Part shown: in pieces, positions 1-7,590 of the stretch
How positions within the stretch are numbered: the stretch's first letter is position 1
Layout: the number at the start of each line of letters is the position of its first letter
DNA from: a virus
DNA length: 64,000 nucleotides
IMG/VR virus record: IMGVR_UViG_3300025874_000006
Location: 62,001 to 126,000 of that record
Reading direction: 5' to 3' (one strand)
The notes under the pieces: model-generated
The model's database searches: none
Seen by the model: only the letters and a program-made list of their open reading frames with translations
What the model was told of the DNA's origin: nothing
Made by a program: the position numbers and the translations under genes

Positions 1-239
1 GCAAGCAGAGTGGCGATAGTGTTACGTCTTTCCATATCAGACGTTTCTAAGTTTGACTTCTTACCATCCAACAAGAATAGTTCTTTGAAATGGACGATAA
101 AGTACCTACCCTGTTTATGCAAGATATGGCACGATTGGTATAGAGTATTGTCTCTTCGAGATGCTACACCTATACGAGTTAATGTTTCTCTGACTTTTAG
201 AAAGTCGTCTGGTTCCGACAGGCTGATTTCCAGCATCAT
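1..239 (-). CDS. regA: RegA translational repressor, 3' end cut by window edge
   Basis: Translating the minus strand gives about 79 codons beginning M-M-L-E-I-S-L-S-E-P-D-D-F-L-K-V. This aligns with the start of T4 RegA (M-I-E-I-T-L-K-K-P-E-D-F-L-K-V) and continues with the family's Y-Q-S-C-H-I-L and Y-F-I-V-H-F-K-E segments. RegA binds the ribosome-binding sites of early phage mRNAs and represses their translation. There are two adjacent ATG codons (237-239 and 234-236); the second gives the T4-like N-terminus. It starts 22 bases after the gene 62 stop, as in the T4 order 44-62-regA-43. The C-terminal third lies outside the window. Confidence 0.9.
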   Translation of the reverse strand, partial: MMLEISLSEPDDFLKVRETLTRIGVASRRDNTLYQSCHILHKQGRYFIVHFKELFLLDGKKSNLETSDMERRNTIATLL

Positions 240-261
240 ATCAGAGTTCCATTGGACAAGA

Positions 262-660
262 TTATTCTCTTCCACCTTTTGCTACCTTTAGTTTGATAGT
301 TTTTATTTGTGATTCCGTTAAGAGCCCTATGACTTGCTTCGCCTTTTGTTCACTGTAACCAAAATATTCCTTGATACATTCCATGTCGGCTCTTTGATCA
401 GGTTTGTCCCATTTAGAGAATCGTTTCTTTTTCCTTACAATATTTATAAGAAAATCGTATTGCATCTTAGCATCTAAGTGATGTAATCTGTTCATTTCAT
501 TGGACATGAATACCGTGTCCGGAAAATAAGACAGAGACCTATTAACGACAAACCCACTATAGTACTTGGTATTATCTTGGTCTTGGTCAATGAGATTGAC
601 TTTAGTATCATTTATACTTTTCAGAAAGTCAAATGGACTTAGTCTACTATTAATATTCAT
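262..660 (-). CDS. 62: Clamp loader small subunit (gp62-like)
   Basis: This is the small subunit of the gp44/gp62 AAA+ clamp loader, which opens the gp45 ring and places it on primer-template DNA. With the ATG at 658-660 it has 132 residues, starting M-N-I-N-S-R-L-S-P-F-D-F-L. It carries the block N-R-S-L-S-Y-F-x-D-T-V followed by R-K-K-K-R-F-S-K-W, which I know from gp62 of marine T4-like phages; similarity to the longer T4 gp62 (187 residues) is weak. A GTG nine codons upstream is possible, but the ATG is preferred because GGTGG lies about 8 bases before it. The start overlaps the end of the upstream sulfotransferase-like gene by 11 bases, suggesting translational coupling. regA follows. 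Confidence 0.88.
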   Translation of the reverse strand: MNINSRLSPFDFLKSINDTKVNLIDQDQDNTKYYSGFVVNRSLSYFPDTVFMSNEMNRLHHLDAKMQYDFLINIVRKKKRFSKWDKPDQRADMECIKEYFGYSEQKAKQVIGLLTESQIKTIKLKVAKGGRE

Positions 661-1303
661 TTTTACACCACCCGCTTTCATAATCACGCCAGTATAGTTT
701 CTTGATGCGGCGTATCTGCTGCTCGGTCAACACATCACCATACATTTTCAAGGAAGTCTTATTATCCCAAATATCCAACTGGTCGGGAGACAATCCAAGT
801 CCTGAAGATTCGTTTAAGAATACCATAAGTTGAGAAAGTTCGTCAATATGAACAATCAGATTATAATCATGCGTACTGTTCATATACCAAGATTGAGTAT
901 AAAAATGATTATTTTTAAATAATCCACCTTCAATCTTATCCAAAACAGTGTCCAACTCTTCATCTAAACTCGGTAGTTCATTCAAACGACCTGATTTAAT
1001 ATACTTCGCTTGGTTGGCCAAAATATATTCACATGCAGATTTAAAACGGTCTACAGGGTCACGTTTAACTGCTATCCGATAACTATTTTTTCTAAAGGGC
1101 ATTTCAAACTGACAACTATGGTTTTTAACGCTATCCATTCTATATTTGCGGCCTACGTACTCATTATGGCCCCGATAGATACGATAAAGTTCTTTGATAG
1201 AAGACATGCCGTTTTTAGGACACAGTCTAATATCAATGTTGTTAGGAAAATATAAAATATTATCAGCAGGAGTCATCTCATAATGACGTATGTGAGTTCC
1301 CAT
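650..1303 (-). CDS. Sulfotransferase-like protein inserted between clamp-loader genes
   Basis: The protein has 217 residues. An N-terminal C-P-K-N-G-M-S-S segment (residues 28-35) resembles the 5'-phosphosulfate-binding loop of PAPS-dependent sulfotransferases. The segment R-D-P-V-D-R-F-K-S-A (81-90) resembles the 3'-phosphate-binding motif, with Arg81 and Ser89 as the expected contacts. The family moves sulfate from PAPS to a sugar or a protein tyrosine; the acceptor cannot be told here. Its ATG touches the gene 44 stop directly (TAAATG) and its end overlaps gene 62, so it is translated inside the clamp-loader operon. In T4, 44 and 62 are adjacent, so this gene is an insertion. A plausible role is modifying phage or host surface molecules. 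Confidence 0.72.
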   Translation of the reverse strand: MGTHIRHYEMTPADNILYFPNNIDIRLCPKNGMSSIKELYRIYRGHNEYVGRKYRMDSVKNHSCQFEMPFRKNSYRIAVKRDPVDRFKSACEYILANQAKYIKSGRLNELPSLDEELDTVLDKIEGGLFKNNHFYTQSWYMNSTHDYNLIVHIDELSQLMVFLNESSGLGLSPDQLDIWDNKTSLKMYGDVLTEQQIRRIKKLYWRDYESGWCKNEY

Positions 1304-2248
1304 TTATTGTTTAATCTCCACGTTCGCCATGACTTCAGTCATACATGCGACAAGATTCAATTCGTGGTCTGCGACAAATGCATTCTTGTACTGGTAATCC
1401 GCGAGGATTAGTACCAGTTGAGGGATACTATTAGGCGCGACATAGTCGTACATCTTATCATAGACACTACGGAAGATTGACGCTGGTTCAACATCGATGT
1501 TGTTTACTACCCACGCTCGCATCTTCTTGAAGTTCTTATCACGGATTGCACCGAACAACTGAGAGTAGGTATCAGAGATATCTGCACTCGCGCTGTTAGG
1601 GACATTGAGTGTACCGGAGACAGAACCTTTCTGGCACTCATTCAGTACGCGCCTCCAATCTGGAGCATGTTTCATGATGATGTTAGCCAATACGTTTTTA
1701 TCGTACTCCACACCTTCTTGTTGCAAGATTCTTTGGAGACGCTGCATGAACCCGCCACATAGCGAGGTCATAGTTTTCTTGTTGAAGTTAAAGGCGTATT
1801 TGGAACACCTTGAATGCAGTGGTTCGATGATGCGGTTCTCGAAGTTACATGTCATAATAAAACGACAGTTGTTAGAGAACTCTTCAATAAACCCACGGAG
1901 AGCGGGTTGCGTTGACTGTGGATTCAGATAGTCTGCCTCATCAAGGATGACAACCTTATAACCACCAGATAATGACACCGATGACGCGAACTGTTTAATC
2001 TTGCCGCGTAGGGTATCGATGTTGCCCTCTTCAGACCCATTGACAACAATGTAGTCCAGTTCTAATTCTTCACAGATGGCACGGGCCACTGTGGTCTTAC
2101 CAGTACCAGCGGTACCAGTGAACATCATATTTAGTATTTCTCCACCGTCTACGATGTTCTGAAATGTTTGTTTTAGTTCATCCGGAAGGATTGTTTCAGA
2201 AACTTTCTTCGGACGATATTTCTCAACCCACAAAAACTCATTGCTCAT
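1304..2248 (-). CDS. 44: Clamp loader large subunit, AAA+ ATPase (gp44)
   Basis: The 314 residues match T4 gp44 in length (319). Four copies plus one gp62 form the ATP-driven clamp loader. Walker A G-T-A-G-T-G-K-T lies at 45-52, Walker B/DEAD box at 103-106, a sensor-1 segment I-M-T-C-N around 131-135, and the clamp-loader S-R-C motif (arginine finger) at 146-148. The C-terminal collar region is present. The start is the ATG at 2246-2248. A sigma70-type promoter lies 38 to 66 bases upstream. The next gene downstream is the sulfotransferase-like gene, with no gap. Confidence 0.96.
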   Translation of the reverse strand: MSNEFLWVEKYRPKKVSETILPDELKQTFQNIVDGGEILNMMFTGTAGTGKTTVARAICEELELDYIVVNGSEEGNIDTLRGKIKQFASSVSLSGGYKVVILDEADYLNPQSTQPALRGFIEEFSNNCRFIMTCNFENRIIEPLHSRCSKYAFNFNKKTMTSLCGGFMQRLQRILQQEGVEYDKNVLANIIMKHAPDWRRVLNECQKGSVSGTLNVPNSASADISDTYSQLFGAIRDKNFKKMRAWVVNNIDVEPASIFRSVYDKMYDYVAPNSIPQLVLILADYQYKNAFVADHELNLVACMTEVMANVEIKQ

Positions 2249-2285
2249 TGTAACTCCATAATAAAATAATTAAATAACGAGGACT

Positions 2286-2314
2286 ATTATACTACAATAA
2301 ACCTCTCATGTAAA
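2286..2314 (-). promoter_or_regulatory. Sigma70-type early promoter before gene 44
   Basis: On the minus strand TTTACA (2309-2314) is followed by a 17-base spacer and TATAAT (2286-2291). The -35 box matches the T4 early-promoter form GTTTACA, one base off the TTGACA of the other early promoters in this window. Confidence 0.8.
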
Positions 2315-2426
2315 CAACCATTAGACCTTTATTTATCAAAAATGATAGTTTAAAGGTATGATTTTTTCTGATACGGGTAATACAGATTTTAATTGGAAGG
2401 GGTGTCGTTTTAGACACTTTAGGGAA

Positions 2427-2502
2427 TGGAGCCCGCGATAGGAGTCGAACCTACGACATCCTGATTACAAGTCAGGTGCTCTACCAACTGAGCTACACGG
2501 GC
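2427..2502 (-). tRNA. tRNA-Thr (anticodon TGT), CCA encoded
   Basis: The 76-base cloverleaf includes an encoded CCA end. The acceptor stem pairs GCCCGTG with CGCGGGC, with one T-G pair. The anticodon arm is CCTGA-CTTGTAA-TCAGG, giving anticodon TGT for codon ACA. The T arm contains GTTCGAC. A short hairpin (GTGTC/GACAC, about 2402-2417) follows the 3' end and could act in processing or termination. The first 10 tRNA bases are also the last bases of the upstream membrane-protein gene, whose TAG stop is formed by tRNA positions 8-10. Confidence 0.95.
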
Positions 2503-2729
2503 CTTCGTTTCTTACGTTTTTCTGAATATGACCTTATTATATATATGCGGGTGAACGCAGTAATTGAGAACCAGAAAGTGATTATGTTAGTAATCCAGAA
2601 TGGATCTGTTATACCCCACTGTTCTATAATTAACCACAGAAAAAATATGTTGAGCGGATAATTAATCATTGCCCCCGTCAACACATGTACTGCGGACTCT
2701 TTAGCAATATTGGAATTTAACTTTAACAA
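2493..2729 (-). CDS. Small membrane protein, DUF7220-like
   Basis: The 78-residue protein has two hydrophobic segments (about 19-35 and 41-60) and a basic end rich in Lys and Arg, so it should span the inner membrane twice with the C-terminus in the cytoplasm. The layout (N-terminal N-I-A-K-E-S, Gly-containing first segment, second segment ending in R-I-Y) resembles small phage and bacterial proteins of the DUF7220 type; the function is unknown. The only start covering the whole domain is TTG at 2727-2729, directly after an in-frame stop; the first ATG would remove 19 residues. A long inverted repeat lies just upstream and may hide its ribosome-binding region. Its 3' end overlaps tRNA-Thr by 10 bases. 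Confidence 0.6.
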   Translation of the reverse strand: MLKLNSNIAKESAVHVLTGAMINYPLNIFFLWLIIEQWGITDPFWITNIITFWFSITAFTRIYIIRSYSEKRKKRRPV

Positions 2730-2736
2730 TTAAGGT

Positions 2737-2820
2737 GGTCTCTTGAATCAAATAAGGCATATTATATATACGTTCAAGTCAAATCATATCTTGGGCAAAG
2801 ACATTATGATTCAAGAGACC
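2737..2820 (-). promoter_or_regulatory. 14-bp perfect inverted repeat enclosing a late-promoter-like box
   Basis: GGTCTCTTGAATCA (2737-2750) and its exact reverse complement (2807-2820) are separated by 56 bases. The minus-strand transcript would form a 14-bp stem whose 3' arm, containing AAGAGA, lies only 7 bases before the TTG start of the downstream membrane-protein gene. Between the arms the minus strand reads TATATATA (2763-2770), one base from the late consensus TATAAATA. A transcript starting there would lack the 5' arm. The layout resembles T4 gene e, where early transcripts fold and block translation while late transcripts do not. The repeat is seen directly; the regulation is inferred. 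Confidence 0.6.
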
Positions 2821-2829
2821 GATAAGGGT

Positions 2830-3057
2830 TTACTTCTTCTTGGTGTCCGAATCAGCTTTCGCAGACTCTTCGGCAAATGCTTTCGCGACATTTTCGTAGA
2901 GTGCGACAACTTGGATTGCTTGGTCACGTAGTTGACCGACAGTAGTCAGTTCTTCACCTTTAAAACCACCACGGGTCACTACAGTGTCGACAACAGCAAT
3001 ACAAGAACGTGCTACACGGTTTGCTAGGTCATTTAATGTTTTTTGTTCTTCAGTCAT
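2830..3057 (-). CDS. Small conserved-looking protein downstream of gene 45, unknown function
   Basis: With the ATG at 3055-3057 the protein has 75 residues, beginning M-T-E-E-Q-K-T-L-N-D-L-A and ending in a charged Lys-rich tail. It appears mostly helical, with no membrane segment or known motif. An upstream alternative start would add 12 residues inside gene 45 and is less likely. The ATG sits one base after the gene 45 stop, so it is probably co-translated with the clamp. In T4 the corresponding place holds rpbA, an RNA-polymerase-binding protein, but I see no sequence basis for calling it that. Confidence 0.65.
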   Translation of the reverse strand: MTEEQKTLNDLANRVARSCIAVVDTVVTRGGFKGEELTTVGQLRDQAIQVVALYENVAKAFAEESAKADSDTKKK

Positions 3058-3058
3058 T

Positions 3059-3736
3059 TTAGGCTCCGTAAGTAGATGACTTTTCAAGTGCAATAAAATA
3101 TTGCGTATCTGAATCAGTTGATTTGAAATGAGATATTAGTTTAGTTGAAACAGAGACTTCATAGTCACCACCCAACAGTTTCATATTTCCCACACCCATG
3201 ATAAAGTTGAAGTCAGTTCCTTCGGGGAAAGAACCTTCGGTCAATACCGAGTATGAGTTAGACGTGGAGTCATTGGCATCAACTACATTAATCTCAATTG
3301 AATTTCCGTTTGGACGGATAGAGATGTTGTCATAACCAAGTGCAGATGATGCACGTTTGATCTTACTTAGGGTTTCGTTAGTGAGTAAGAATTTAACTTC
3401 ACACTCAGGCATCACGATATCTTTCTTAGGAGCAGAAAGCATCTCAGGGTCTGAGTAGAAATATTTAACAGAAGATAGACCACTACCGTCTGATACGGTA
3501 CAGAAGTTCTCACCGAAAGTGATTGATGGACGATCCACCAAAGACAATACAGACAAGAACTCAGAGAGGTCATAGATACCGAAAGTGTTCGGGAAGGTCT
3601 CTTCGATCTCAGCTCGAGATACGATGTTCTTTGCTATCGACATAGTCTTCAGGACGTTACCGCCATTGACTACAATGTTTGGATTGATTGTCGAGAAGTT
3701 ACGCAGTATCTCGACCGTGCGACTAGATAGTTCCAT
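3059..3736 (-). CDS. 45: DNA polymerase sliding clamp (gp45)
   Basis: The 225 residues match T4 gp45 (228). The trimeric ring holds the phage polymerase on DNA and is also the mobile activator of late transcription with gp55 and gp33. The N-terminus M-E-L-S-S-R-T-V-E-I-L-R-N-F-S-T-I-N is typical of gp45, followed by the predicted pair of clamp folds. It has its own perfect sigma70-type promoter 30 bases upstream. In the T4 order it lies between 46/47 and 44/62, as here, apart from the inserted small genes and the tRNA. Confidence 0.95.
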   Translation of the reverse strand: MELSSRTVEILRNFSTINPNIVVNGGNVLKTMSIAKNIVSRAEIEETFPNTFGIYDLSEFLSVLSLVDRPSITFGENFCTVSDGSGLSSVKYFYSDPEMLSAPKKDIVMPECEVKFLLTNETLSKIKRASSALGYDNISIRPNGNSIEINVVDANDSTSNSYSVLTEGSFPEGTDFNFIMGVGNMKLLGGDYEVSVSTKLISHFKSTDSDTQYFIALEKSSTYGA

Positions 3737-3765
3737 TGTTGTATTCCTTAGTTAGTATGGTGATC

Positions 3766-3794
3766 ATTATACAGAGTTTACACCTGTGTGTCAA
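3766..3794 (-). promoter_or_regulatory. Perfect sigma70-type early promoter before gene 45
   Basis: On the minus strand TTGACA (3789-3794) and TATAAT (3766-3771) are separated by exactly 17 bases. The -35 box overlaps the stop codon of gene 46, so gene 45 can be expressed independently of 46/47. Confidence 0.88.
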
Positions 3795-5515
3795 GTGTTT
3801 TCTTTCATTCGACTGAAGTTTTTATCTTTAACGAATGTCAGCTTGCGTTCGAAGTGAGCATCCTCAAGTTCAGTCTTGTGAGAGATTACGAAGACGTTAG
3901 TGTCTTCTTTCAATGTGTCGATAATCTTCATAAGGTTATCTACACCTTCACCGTCCAACGAAGAGTCGAACGTCTCATCCAGTATCAACAAGTTAGTCGA
4001 TACAGAATTCTTCATCTTGGCAATCTGACGCCAAGTAAATAGTAGGGACAGGTCAATACGCTGTTTCTCACCTTCGGAGAACGAGTCGTAAGAGAACGTG
4101 TCGCGATATCGTGACCGGATGGTTTCACTGAAACTATCATCCAATTCAAAGTGAACGAAGAAGTCTAGAATCTGTAAGTACTTGTTGGTCAACTCATTGA
4201 TGACCGGAATGTACTGTCGGATAATCTTAGTCTTGATTCCCGTATCACGAAGCAACTCACCAGCAATACGATTGTAAGATGCCTTCTCATTAAGAACATA
4301 CTTCTCATCAGTCCTCTGGTGCAATTCAGAATCTAACTCAGACAAATCAGAGTTTGCTTGACCCATATCACCAGAACTGTCGGCCATATCATTGAGGTCA
4401 GTACGAAGTTTATCTATAGACCTCTGAAGTCGAATGATGGTCTGGTTGTTATTATGCAGAGTATTCTGGTCAACAAGACACTCGGACATGCGAGACTCAA
4501 GGGAGACGATATCGTCTTCATATATCTTGCGTTGAATTTCCGCCTCATCCATAGTGGTCTTCAGACCTTTCGCTTTGGCTGTTGCAGAATCTTTCTTTTC
4601 TTTTCGCAACTCTTCTGCGATATCTTGGTCACATGTAGGACAGTGTTCGTTCTCATCGAAGAACTTTGCTTCCTTAACTACGGTCTTAACCTGTGTCTTG
4701 AACTGTGCATAGTACTGGTCTAACTTCTGTTTGTTTTCACGTACTGTGGACAAACTATCCGTGATGGTTGGCAACAACGAGTTAACCGTCTCAGATAAAG
4801 TGATGTTCACCGCATTCAACTCTTCTATCTCAGTCTGGAACTCAGAGATTTCACCCTCTTTATCCTTACGATGCTGAGTATTGATAGCAGTCAAATCACG
4901 GATATACTTCTTCTGTGCGTTTATCTTAGTCTTGACTACTTCAATAGAATGGGTGTTGTTCTCAAGCTCGCCTTTTAGGAGGGAGGTTTTCTCCTTGAGT
5001 AACATGTTCATCTTAGAGAATATGTTAATGTCAAGGAGGTCTTCTATCACGTCACGCCGAGAGGTTGAGTTGAGTTGCATGAACGGAACAAAAGACGACG
5101 AACCTAGAACAACAATCTGATGGAAACTCTTGTGAGACATCTGAAAGACGTTCTTCTCAAGAATGTCCTGATATTCCCGTGCGTGTGAACTCTGGTTAAT
5201 CATACTACCGTCTTTCCAGATTTCAAACTTAGCAGGTTTAATCCCCCGCACCACACGATATTGGACAGTATTAACACTGAAGGTAACCTCAGTCACACAG
5301 TCTTTATTATTGATTGTGTTGATTAACTGATTCTTGGTTATCTTTCGGTGCGCCTTACCAAACAATGCAAACGACAACGCGTCAAGCATCGTAGACTTAC
5401 CAGCACCGTTCTCACCAACAATAAGGTTGGTCGAACTGTCTAGGAAGTTTATTTCGTTAAAATAGTTACCAGTTGAAAGGAAATTCTTCCAACGTAAGGT
5501 TTCAAATTTAATCAT
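3791..5515 (-). CDS. 46: Recombination nuclease ATPase subunit (gp46, Rad50-like)
   Basis: The 574 residues match T4 gp46 (560). With gp47 it forms the Rad50/Mre11-type complex that resects DNA ends for recombination-dependent replication. Walker A G-E-N-G-A-G-K-S lies at 34-41. Long coiled coils surround a zinc-hook C-P-T-C at 291-294. The ABC signature S-F-S-E-G-E-K-Q-R is at 476-484 and Walker B L-L-I-L-D-E at 507-512. The start overlaps the gene 47 stop by 4 bases (ATGA), indicating coupled synthesis. Confidence 0.97.
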   Translation of the reverse strand: MIKFETLRWKNFLSTGNYFNEINFLDSSTNLIVGENGAGKSTMLDALSFALFGKAHRKITKNQLINTINNKDCVTEVTFSVNTVQYRVVRGIKPAKFEIWKDGSMINQSSHAREYQDILEKNVFQMSHKSFHQIVVLGSSSFVPFMQLNSTSRRDVIEDLLDINIFSKMNMLLKEKTSLLKGELENNTHSIEVVKTKINAQKKYIRDLTAINTQHRKDKEGEISEFQTEIEELNAVNITLSETVNSLLPTITDSLSTVRENKQKLDQYYAQFKTQVKTVVKEAKFFDENEHCPTCDQDIAEELRKEKKDSATAKAKGLKTTMDEAEIQRKIYEDDIVSLESRMSECLVDQNTLHNNNQTIIRLQRSIDKLRTDLNDMADSSGDMGQANSDLSELDSELHQRTDEKYVLNEKASYNRIAGELLRDTGIKTKIIRQYIPVINELTNKYLQILDFFVHFELDDSFSETIRSRYRDTFSYDSFSEGEKQRIDLSLLFTWRQIAKMKNSVSTNLLILDETFDSSLDGEGVDNLMKIIDTLKEDTNVFVISHKTELEDAHFERKLTFVKDKNFSRMKENT

Positions 5516-6570
5516 GCAATCTCGACACTCTGCGCTTCAATCATTAGTTCAGATACTACAGCCTTAATACGTTCTTTGTCTAAGTCTGTTTCTACTTCTT
5601 GGATATAATTATACACTAAAGTTTCGGTGTCGTCAATAGTTATATCAGTATCCGAGACATTTTCTCCTCGGAATTCTTTGAAGTCTTCGGCAATCTTCAG
5701 TTCGTGTATCTTCTGCATCTGAATCTTATCGACATACCTCTCAAACTTCTGCATATCAGAACGGTTAGATACAATCAACTTAACGAACTTGCCGTTCAGA
5801 TATGATAGGTCTTCGAAGTAATTGATAGTGTCTTCATCATAATATATTTTATGGAATAGAGTGACCTTATTCTGTACTGGAGTCATCTCACGAGTTTCGG
5901 TGTCGTAGATGTGGAAGTACTTGGGGTCGTGCGCATCGTTCCAGAAGAACTCCATCTGCGAACCTAGGTAAGTGATATTACCCTTACTGGATTTAGTATG
6001 GAAGTGTCCGGACAACACGGTTTCAAAACGTTCTAGAGGTTTCGGATCCATACCAGTGTGACATACGATACCCTTATCCATCTCAAATCCTGCGAGTTCA
6101 AAGTGGCCACCGATGACATCAGCACCGCAGTTGTCCAAGAAGGTCAGAACCTCTTTCTCATTCTCAGGACAAATCCAAGGAACCAGACCAAACTTTACAC
6201 CACCATAATCACGGACTATAGGATCCATGAGGATATCAACCTCATTGATGTAGTGACCCATCAACTCTTTCAAGGAGTTTAATTCGATAGTATTTTTAAA
6301 GTAAACGTCATGGTTGCCGGGGATAATATCCATATGAATATTGTGATCCCGAAGCCTATCCAAGAAGATACGGCGGTTGTGATTTAACGCCTTTAGGTTA
6401 ATAGTTTTACGATTATCATAGTAATCCCCCAAATGTAGAATCTGGGTTATACCGTTCTCTAGGAGATAGGGGAAAAACTCTTCGGTGTAAAAGCGTTCTT
6501 GATAATCCATGAAGATATCAGAGGAATTCCGACATCCGCAGTGGGTATCATTCAGTATTGCGATTTTCAT
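5512..6570 (-). CDS. 47: Recombination nuclease subunit (gp47, Mre11-like)
   Basis: The 352-residue calcineurin-like metallophosphoesterase compares with 339 residues for T4 gp47. Metal-ligand motifs are in order: N-D-T-H at 7-10, G-D at 48-49, G-N-H-D at 85-88, then G-G-H-F and S-G-H-F-H-T further on. It is the exonuclease partner of gp46. A perfect sigma70-type promoter lies 31 to 59 bases upstream of its ATG, and gene 46 overlaps its end by 4 bases. Confidence 0.97.
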   Translation of the reverse strand: MKIAILNDTHCGCRNSSDIFMDYQERFYTEEFFPYLLENGITQILHLGDYYDNRKTINLKALNHNRRIFLDRLRDHNIHMDIIPGNHDVYFKNTIELNSLKELMGHYINEVDILMDPIVRDYGGVKFGLVPWICPENEKEVLTFLDNCGADVIGGHFELAGFEMDKGIVCHTGMDPKPLERFETVLSGHFHTKSSKGNITYLGSQMEFFWNDAHDPKYFHIYDTETREMTPVQNKVTLFHKIYYDEDTINYFEDLSYLNGKFVKLIVSNRSDMQKFERYVDKIQMQKIHELKIAEDFKEFRGENVSDTDITIDDTETLVYNYIQEVETDLDKERIKAVVSELMIEAQSVEIA

Positions 6571-6600
6571 AAATGACTCAACTCAATTTATATGACGACT

Positions 6601-6629
6601 ATTATACTACAATAAATGGCATGTGTCAA
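6601..6629 (-). promoter_or_regulatory. Perfect sigma70-type early promoter before gene 47
   Basis: On the minus strand TTGACA (6624-6629), a 17-base spacer and TATAAT (6601-6606). It is expected to drive 47, 46 and possibly downstream genes early in infection. Confidence 0.88.
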
Positions 6630-6633
6630 GTCT

Positions 6634-6945
6634 TTATTCTAATTGCATATTATAATCCGGTGGAAGGTTAGTAGTTTCACAAAAATTGTCTCCACACCTT
6701 TCAAAGGTTTGGTTACCTAGGTTTTTATTTTTTTCACGTTTAAGTGATTTCTGATTATCAATAGAAATTTTACGCATTCTTTCGACAGGTGTAGCGACTG
6801 TACATACATAGGTAACATCATGGGTTATTGCAAGTTTCTTTGCATCTTTACCCAAGTTGTCTATTACTAGAGTTCTGCACTGGTCATCAGAGATATCACC
6901 CGTTGTTGCGAAAGATAGATATAATACTGCTGTGATGGCTTTCAA
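6634..6945 (-). CDS. Hypothetical protein, possible N-terminal signal, downstream of gene 55
   Basis: The 103-residue protein starts with a short hydrophobic stretch (M-K-A-I-T-A-V-L-Y-L-S-F-A) that could be a weak signal peptide. It then becomes hydrophilic with four cysteines (about residues 23, 48, 84 and 89), which could form disulfides if exported. I do not recognise a family. It begins 3 bases after the gene 55 stop and ends just before the promoter of gene 47, so it is the last gene of the 55 transcription unit. Confidence 0.55.
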   Translation of the reverse strand: MKAITAVLYLSFATTGDISDDQCRTLVIDNLGKDAKKLAITHDVTYVCTVATPVERMRKISIDNQKSLKREKNKNLGNQTFERCGDNFCETTNLPPDYNMQLE

Positions 6946-6948
6946 TAT

Positions 6949-7533
6949 TTACTCCAGATAATCGGATAAGTCAGAGTCGACATTTACAGCACGTCTTTTT
7001 CTTTTCTTCTCTTCTTTAGCATATTGTTTGAAATCGTCATCTGCGTTTTTTACAACATCGATACGTTGACGCAGAGTATCTATGAAGGGAGAAGCTTGTT
7101 GAGAGAAACCTTCACCGTCACCATCCATGAATGCGCTAATATGTGCTTCAGCAATATACTTCATCTTGATGTCTTGTTGTTTCTTTTCTTTTTGAATTCT
7201 TCGGAGGAATGCATACCATGATATCTGTGTGAAATATGCGAATGCATTTGGTTTACCCGAACGGGTAGCAGCTTCAATATCATAGTTCTCGATTGCTTTG
7301 AGACAGTTCTCCACAGCGTCCATCACCATCTCTTCACGATAAGTGTAACGAACGAAGTTCCCCTTGTGAGAAAGTCCTTCTGCGATCTTTAAAAAACAAG
7401 TAGCAATATAGTTAGTCACCACAGGGTGTGGTTTACCCTGTTCTTTAGCTTCCTTGACAGTGGTGCAGTATTCTACTACTGCGTTTGAGAAATCTTTATT
7501 ACTTACGTAATGGGGTTTTTCTTTTGGTTTCAT
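6949..7533 (-). CDS. 55: Late-transcription sigma factor (gp55)
   Basis: The 194 residues compare with 185 for T4 gp55. gp55 replaces sigma70 on host RNA polymerase and recognises the TATAAATA -10 element of late promoters, many of which occur in this window. The block from Y-R-E-E-M-V-M-D-A-V-E-N-C-L-K to A-F-L-R-R-I-Q-K-E-K-K corresponds to sigma region 2. The acidic/hydrophobic C-terminus D-S-D-L-S-D-Y-L-E is placed like the gp45-clamp-binding tail. It has its own perfect sigma70-type promoter, as expected for an early or middle regulator. Confidence 0.95.
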   Translation of the reverse strand: MKPKEKPHYVSNKDFSNAVVEYCTTVKEAKEQGKPHPVVTNYIATCFLKIAEGLSHKGNFVRYTYREEMVMDAVENCLKAIENYDIEAATRSGKPNAFAYFTQISWYAFLRRIQKEKKQQDIKMKYIAEAHISAFMDGDGEGFSQQASPFIDTLRQRIDVVKNADDDFKQYAKEEKKRKRRAVNVDSDLSDYLE

Positions 7534-7561
7534 GATATACTATTCCATTAATTTAGGGTCT

Positions 7562-7590
7562 ATTATAACAGTTTATAGACCGTTTGTCAA
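7562..7590 (-). promoter_or_regulatory. Perfect sigma70-type early promoter before gene 55
   Basis: On the minus strand TTGACA (7585-7590), a 17-base spacer and TATAAT (7562-7567), 29 bases before the gene 55 start. The -35 box overlaps the stop of the nucleotidyltransferase gene. Confidence 0.88.

Noticed and set aside
262-2248. Separation of gene 44 from 62 as a frameshift or sequencing error
   Set aside because: Both genes are full length for this phage group, and the gene between them is intact with matching overlaps on both sides, so it is a true insertion.
2325-2335. GATAAATA on the minus strand before gene 44 as a late promoter
   Set aside because: It has one mismatch and is close to a good sigma70 promoter for an early gene; not convincing.
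2737-2820. Inverted repeat next to a tRNA as an integration site or mobile-element end
   Set aside because: There is no integrase or transposase in the window, the repeat is separate from the tRNA sequence, and T4-like phages are lytic. Regulation fits better.
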